DNA from: Rubrobacter sp.
Lineage (GTDB): Bacteria > Actinomycetota > Rubrobacteria > Rubrobacterales > Rubrobacteraceae
NCBI GenBank assembly: GCA_016781775.1
Contig: JADDPR010000306.1
Coordinates: 1 to 8,245 of the forward strand
DNA length: 8,245 bases
Reading direction: 5' to 3'
In this document: one piece after another, positions 5,997 to 8,245 of the stretch
How the letters are laid out: each line of letters starts with the position of its first letter
Position numbering within the stretch: the first letter of the stretch is position 1
Made by a program: the position numbers and the translations under genes
The notes under the pieces: model-generated
The model's database searches: none
Told to the model about the DNA's origin: nothing
Seen by the model: only the letters and a program-made list of their open reading frames with translations

Positions 5997-7133
5997 TTAT
6001 CGCGCCATGCGGTAACCGTCCTTGACCTCCTTGATGCGCCGGACGGAGTCTTCTATGCGCTCGCGCGGTATCTCTCCGGCCTCTACGGCGGCCACCACGG
6101 CGTCGTAGGCGCCGGCCTGCTCCTCGGGCAGCCCGGAGAGGACGAGCAGGTCGGCCCCCGCCGCGACCGCCTCGACCGCCGCCCGCGCAGGCGTCCCGCC
6201 GCGCTTCGCCCCCTCCATCGCGAGATCGTCGGTGACGATCACCCCGCGAAAACCGAGCTCCTCCCTGAGCATCCCTATCGCCCTCGGGGAGAGGCTCGCC
6301 GGACGCTCGGGATCTATGGACGGATACACGAGGTGCCCGACCATGACCATCGGCACGCCCGCCTCCACCGCCGCCCGGAACGGCGGCAGGTCGGTCGCCC
6401 GGACCTCTTGTATGCCATGCGCGACGCGCGGGTATCCGACGTGGGAGTCTTCGGCGGCGGGGCCGTGGTTCGGGAAGTGCTTGGCGGCCGAGACCACGCC
6501 CGCCTCCTCAAAGCCCCCCACGGAGGCGGCGACCATGCGCCCGACGAGGGCCGGGTCGGCGCCGTAGGAGCGGTCGCCGATCGCGGCTCCGGAGCCCGTG
6601 TCGGCGACGGGGGCGAAGTCCGTGTTGACGCCCGCCCTTCGGAGCTCGTGGCCGATCTCCGAGGAGATCCGGCGGGCCTCCCCGGGGTCTCCGCGCGAGC
6701 CGACCTCGGCGGCCGAAGGGCGAGGGGTCACCCAGGGGGCGTGCTGGACGGCGCCGCCCTCGTGGTCTACGGCGATAAAGAGGGAGATCCTCGGCTCCGT
6801 TGCCATCGAGAGCTCTTGCAGGGCACGGGTGAGGCGGCGGGTCCCCCCTTCGCTCTCCATGTTCGGGCCGAACAGGATAACGCCGCCGATGTTGCGCTCC
6901 CGGATCATCTTCTCTATGTAATAGTCGGGCTCCGTCCCGTTCATGGAGACGACGAACATCTGCCCCACCGCGTCGCGCACGCTCATACGGCTGACCTCCT
7001 CCCCCCTCGTCTCCTCCGACGGTCCCGTCTCCCCTGTAGCGTTGCCCTCGGGATTCGAGGACCCCCCGCCCCCGCAGCCGGCGAGCAGCAGGGCGAGCGA
7101 GAGCAGGAGGGCGAGCTTCGTAGTGTGGTTTAT
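5997..7133 (-). CDS. nagZ: NagZ-like beta-N-acetylhexosaminidase lipoprotein (GH3)
   Basis: This predicted glycosidase removes terminal beta-linked GlcNAc, classically from muropeptides. Starting at the ATA codon 7133-7131, the 378-residue product has a textbook lipoprotein signal: basic Lys6, hydrophobic ALLLSLALLLAGC with lipobox Cys20, then a Gly/Ser/Glu-rich linker to about residue 48. The GH3 barrel follows: RDAVGQMFVV (53-62), GGVILFGPN (83-91), VDHEGGAVQ (122-130), the NagZ loop KHFPNHG (218-224) with D229-S230-H231 (the acid/base Asp-His dyad), HLVYPSID (267-274) and the nucleophile motif VTDDLAMEGA (300-309, Asp302). Two positions depart from consensus: Ala128 where EGGRVQ has Arg, and Asn222 where KHFPGHG has Gly. 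No ATG/GTG/TTG is available for the signal peptide: the next upstream GTG (7268) lies inside the divergent helicase gene, and the next downstream start is ATG 6986. The family is secure; start and exact substrate are not. Confidence 0.88.
   Translation of the reverse strand: MNHTTKLALLLSLALLLAGCGGGGSSNPEGNATGETGPSEETRGEEVSRMSVRDAVGQMFVVSMNGTEPDYYIEKMIRERNIGGVILFGPNMESEGGTRRLTRALQELSMATEPRISLFIAVDHEGGAVQHAPWVTPRPSAAEVGSRGDPGEARRISSEIGHELRRAGVNTDFAPVADTGSGAAIGDRSYGADPALVGRMVAASVGGFEEAGVVSAAKHFPNHGPAAEDSHVGYPRVAHGIQEVRATDLPPFRAAVEAGVPMVMVGHLVYPSIDPERPASLSPRAIGMLREELGFRGVIVTDDLAMEGAKRGGTPARAAVEAVAAGADLLVLSGLPEEQAGAYDAVVAAVEAGEIPRERIEDSVRRIKEVKDGYRMAR
6984..7000 (-). promoter_or_regulatory. Strong internal ribosome-binding site and ATG in the nagZ-like gene
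   Basis: On the minus strand AGGAGGT begins at 7000 and is followed by ATG at 6986-6984 with 8 nt between AGGAGG and ATG, a near-ideal arrangement. Initiation here gives about 329 residues starting MSVRDAVGQMF, the normal length and N-terminus of cytoplasmic NagZ. The codons over the site (GAG GAG GTC) also encode the acidic linker, so coincidence is possible. Confidence 0.5.
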
Positions 7134-7217
7134 GTTCGTCTCCCCGCTCCCGCCGTTCGTCGTGGGCGCGGATAGTTTAGTGATGAGGACGAGCCCTTTC
7201 TCGGTTATGCTCCGTGC
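7134..7217. other. Divergent intergenic region between nagZ-like and helicase genes
   Basis: These 84 bp separate two divergent genes and should hold both promoters. The only AT-rich island is GATAGTTTAGTGAT at 7171-7184, which on the minus strand gives TAAACT as a weak -10 candidate for the nagZ-like gene. GTTCGTC occurs twice (7134-7140 and 7155-7161), 21 bp apart. On the minus strand a GGGAGCGGGGAG stretch lies just before the ATA start. No ribosome site is visible before the helicase GTG. Confidence 0.4.
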
Positions 7218-8245
7218 GTGATCACGCTGTCCTACGACTCCGGCACCCTGCTCGCGACGGTCCCGCACGGGTCTCCCCCGCCCCCCGAACCTTTCGTCTG
7301 GGACGCGCGTACGGCGCAGTGGCGAGCGCCGGGCGGGGCTTACAGGGATGTCGTCCTCGGCCTCAAGGCCTCGGGCATACCGTACACCGATAGGGCGTGC
7401 CGGTTCGAGAAGCTCCACCTGGAATCGAGGGTGGCCATGGAGCCCAGGCCTTACCAGAGGGAGGCTCTGACCGCATGGAGGCGGGGGACGCCGGAGCTAC
7501 GCGGCGTCGTCGTGCTGCCGACCGGGGCCGGCAAGACCGCGGTCGCGGTGAGCGTGATGGAGAAGCTCGGCAGGAGCACACTCGTCGTGGTTCCCACGCT
7601 CGCGCTCTTGAAGCAGTGGTACTCGATCCTCCAGGACTCCTTCGGCCACGCCGTTACGGTGGGGCTTCTGGGCGGCGGCTACCACGAGGTCACGCCGCTC
7701 ACCGTGACGACCTACGACTCCGCGTACATCCACGCGGAGAGGTACGGGGACCGCTTCGGGCTCGTGGTCTACGATGAGGTCCACCACCTGCCGGCGGAGA
7801 AGTACGCCGTCGTGCCGAAGATGCTCCTCGCCCCCTACTCTCTGGGCCTCACCGCCACCCCCGAGCGCCCCGACGGCGGGCACGAACGCCTCCCCGAGCT
7901 TGTCGGCCCCGTCGTCTACCGGCGCTCGCCCGAGGACCTCGCCGGCACGTACCTGGCGCCCTTCGAGACGGTGCGCATCCCTATACAGCTCACCGCCCCC
8001 GAGCGCGTCGACTACGAGGTCGCGGACGCGGTGTACAGGGACTTCCTCCAGAAGCATCGCCTCTCCGTCCGGTCGCCGGAGGACTGGCAGCGCTTCATCA
8101 TGGTCGCCTCGACAAGCCACTCGGGGGGCCGGGAGGCGCTTCTGGCGGCGCGGCGCAGGCGGGAGCTTCGGGCGAACGCCGAGCGCAAGGGGGCGACGTT
8201 GGAGAGGCTCCTCAAGGAGCACTGGTCCGACCGGACGATCGTGTT
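7218..8245 (+). CDS. XPB/RAD25-type superfamily 2 DNA helicase, 5' part
   Basis: The frame runs open from GTG 7218 past the right edge, giving at least 342 residues of an ATP-dependent DNA helicase/translocase related to archaeal and eukaryotic XPB. Residues 1-70 form the XPB N-terminal domain (ITLSYDSGTLL, FVWDARTAQWRAPGGAYRDVV), absent from most other SF2 families. The first helicase lobe follows: RPYQREAL 77-84, Walker A LPTGAGKT 100-107, motif Ia VVVPTLALLKQW 123-134, motif II YDEVHH 185-190 (DEVH box), motif III LTATPER 211-217 and LVGPVVYRR 228-236. Where human XPB has the RED motif, this reads Arg217-Pro218-Asp219. Residues from about 255 on are the start of the insert and second lobe, with a helical basic stretch ARRRRELRANAERK. 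Lobe 2 motifs lie outside the window. No Shine-Dalgarno precedes the GTG, so translation may be leaderless or start slightly elsewhere. Probable role: DNA repair or unwinding. Confidence 0.9.
   Translation, partial: MITLSYDSGTLLATVPHGSPPPPEPFVWDARTAQWRAPGGAYRDVVLGLKASGIPYTDRACRFEKLHLESRVAMEPRPYQREALTAWRRGTPELRGVVVLPTGAGKTAVAVSVMEKLGRSTLVVVPTLALLKQWYSILQDSFGHAVTVGLLGGGYHEVTPLTVTTYDSAYIHAERYGDRFGLVVYDEVHHLPAEKYAVVPKMLLAPYSLGLTATPERPDGGHERLPELVGPVVYRRSPEDLAGTYLAPFETVRIPIQLTAPERVDYEVADAVYRDFLQKHRLSVRSPEDWQRFIMVASTSHSGGREALLAARRRRELRANAERKGATLERLLKEHWSDRTIV

Noticed and set aside
6333..7175. 280-codon plus-strand open frame
   Set aside because: It is antisense to the nagZ-like gene, which has clear GH3 motifs.
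7134..7418. N-terminal extension of the nagZ-like protein to ATG 7418 or GTG 7268
   Set aside because: It would overlap the helicase coding region on the opposite strand by 50-200 bp, place about 45-95 residues in front of a perfect lipoprotein signal, and read as Arg-rich low-information sequence.
7497..8222. 241-codon minus-strand open frame
   Set aside because: It is antisense to the XPB-type helicase, whose motifs are unambiguous.

Overview
The window is a high-GC, gene-dense bacterial chromosome segment. The mix of genes suggests an actinomycete of the Rubrobacter type: a golvesin-type domain on an exported protein, a UgpC/MsiK-like ABC ATPase, a YhaM-like exoribonuclease, an XPB-type helicase and frequent GTG starts. 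This placement is an inference from gene content and composition; no marker gene is present.

Layout, left to right. (1) The 3' end of a plus-strand gene (2-349) encodes a golvesin C-terminal-like domain. (2) Convergent with it, and separated by 17 bp, is a minus-strand block running leftward. In transcription order it is an ABC sugar-transport ATPase (5890-4697), a Tat/lipoprotein solute-binding protein (4597-3263), a MalF-type permease (3210-2296), a MalG-type permease (2296-1382) and a YhaM-like 3'-5' exoribonuclease (about 1368-367). The two permease genes overlap by one base, and the exoribonuclease follows within about 13 bp if its CTG start is right. A putative promoter (TACAAT -10 box) overlapping a 12-bp palindrome lies upstream of the ATPase. 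A perfect 38-bp palindrome separates the ATPase from the binding protein. (3) Upstream on the same strand is a NagZ-like family 3 glycosidase (7133-5997) with a lipoprotein signal. (4) Divergent from it is the 5' part of an XPB-type superfamily 2 helicase (7218 to the right edge).

How the genes fit together: the four transport genes form a complete CUT1 carbohydrate importer with binding lipoprotein, two membrane subunits and ATPase. The nearby surface-anchored glycosidase could supply its substrate, which would make wall amino-sugar salvage a possible role. Substrate identity cannot be read from the sequence, and maltose/trehalose-type sugars are equally compatible.

Points most worth a second look: the perfect 38-bp palindrome without a proper U-tract; two conserved reading frames (nagZ-like and yhaM-like) whose best N-termini fall on non-canonical codons (ATA and CTG); a strong internal ribosome-binding site in the nagZ-like gene that would yield a signal-less form; and a promoter/operator candidate before the ABC operon. 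I found no CRISPR array, tRNA, rRNA or insertion sequence, and no gene-free stretch longer than about 110 bases.
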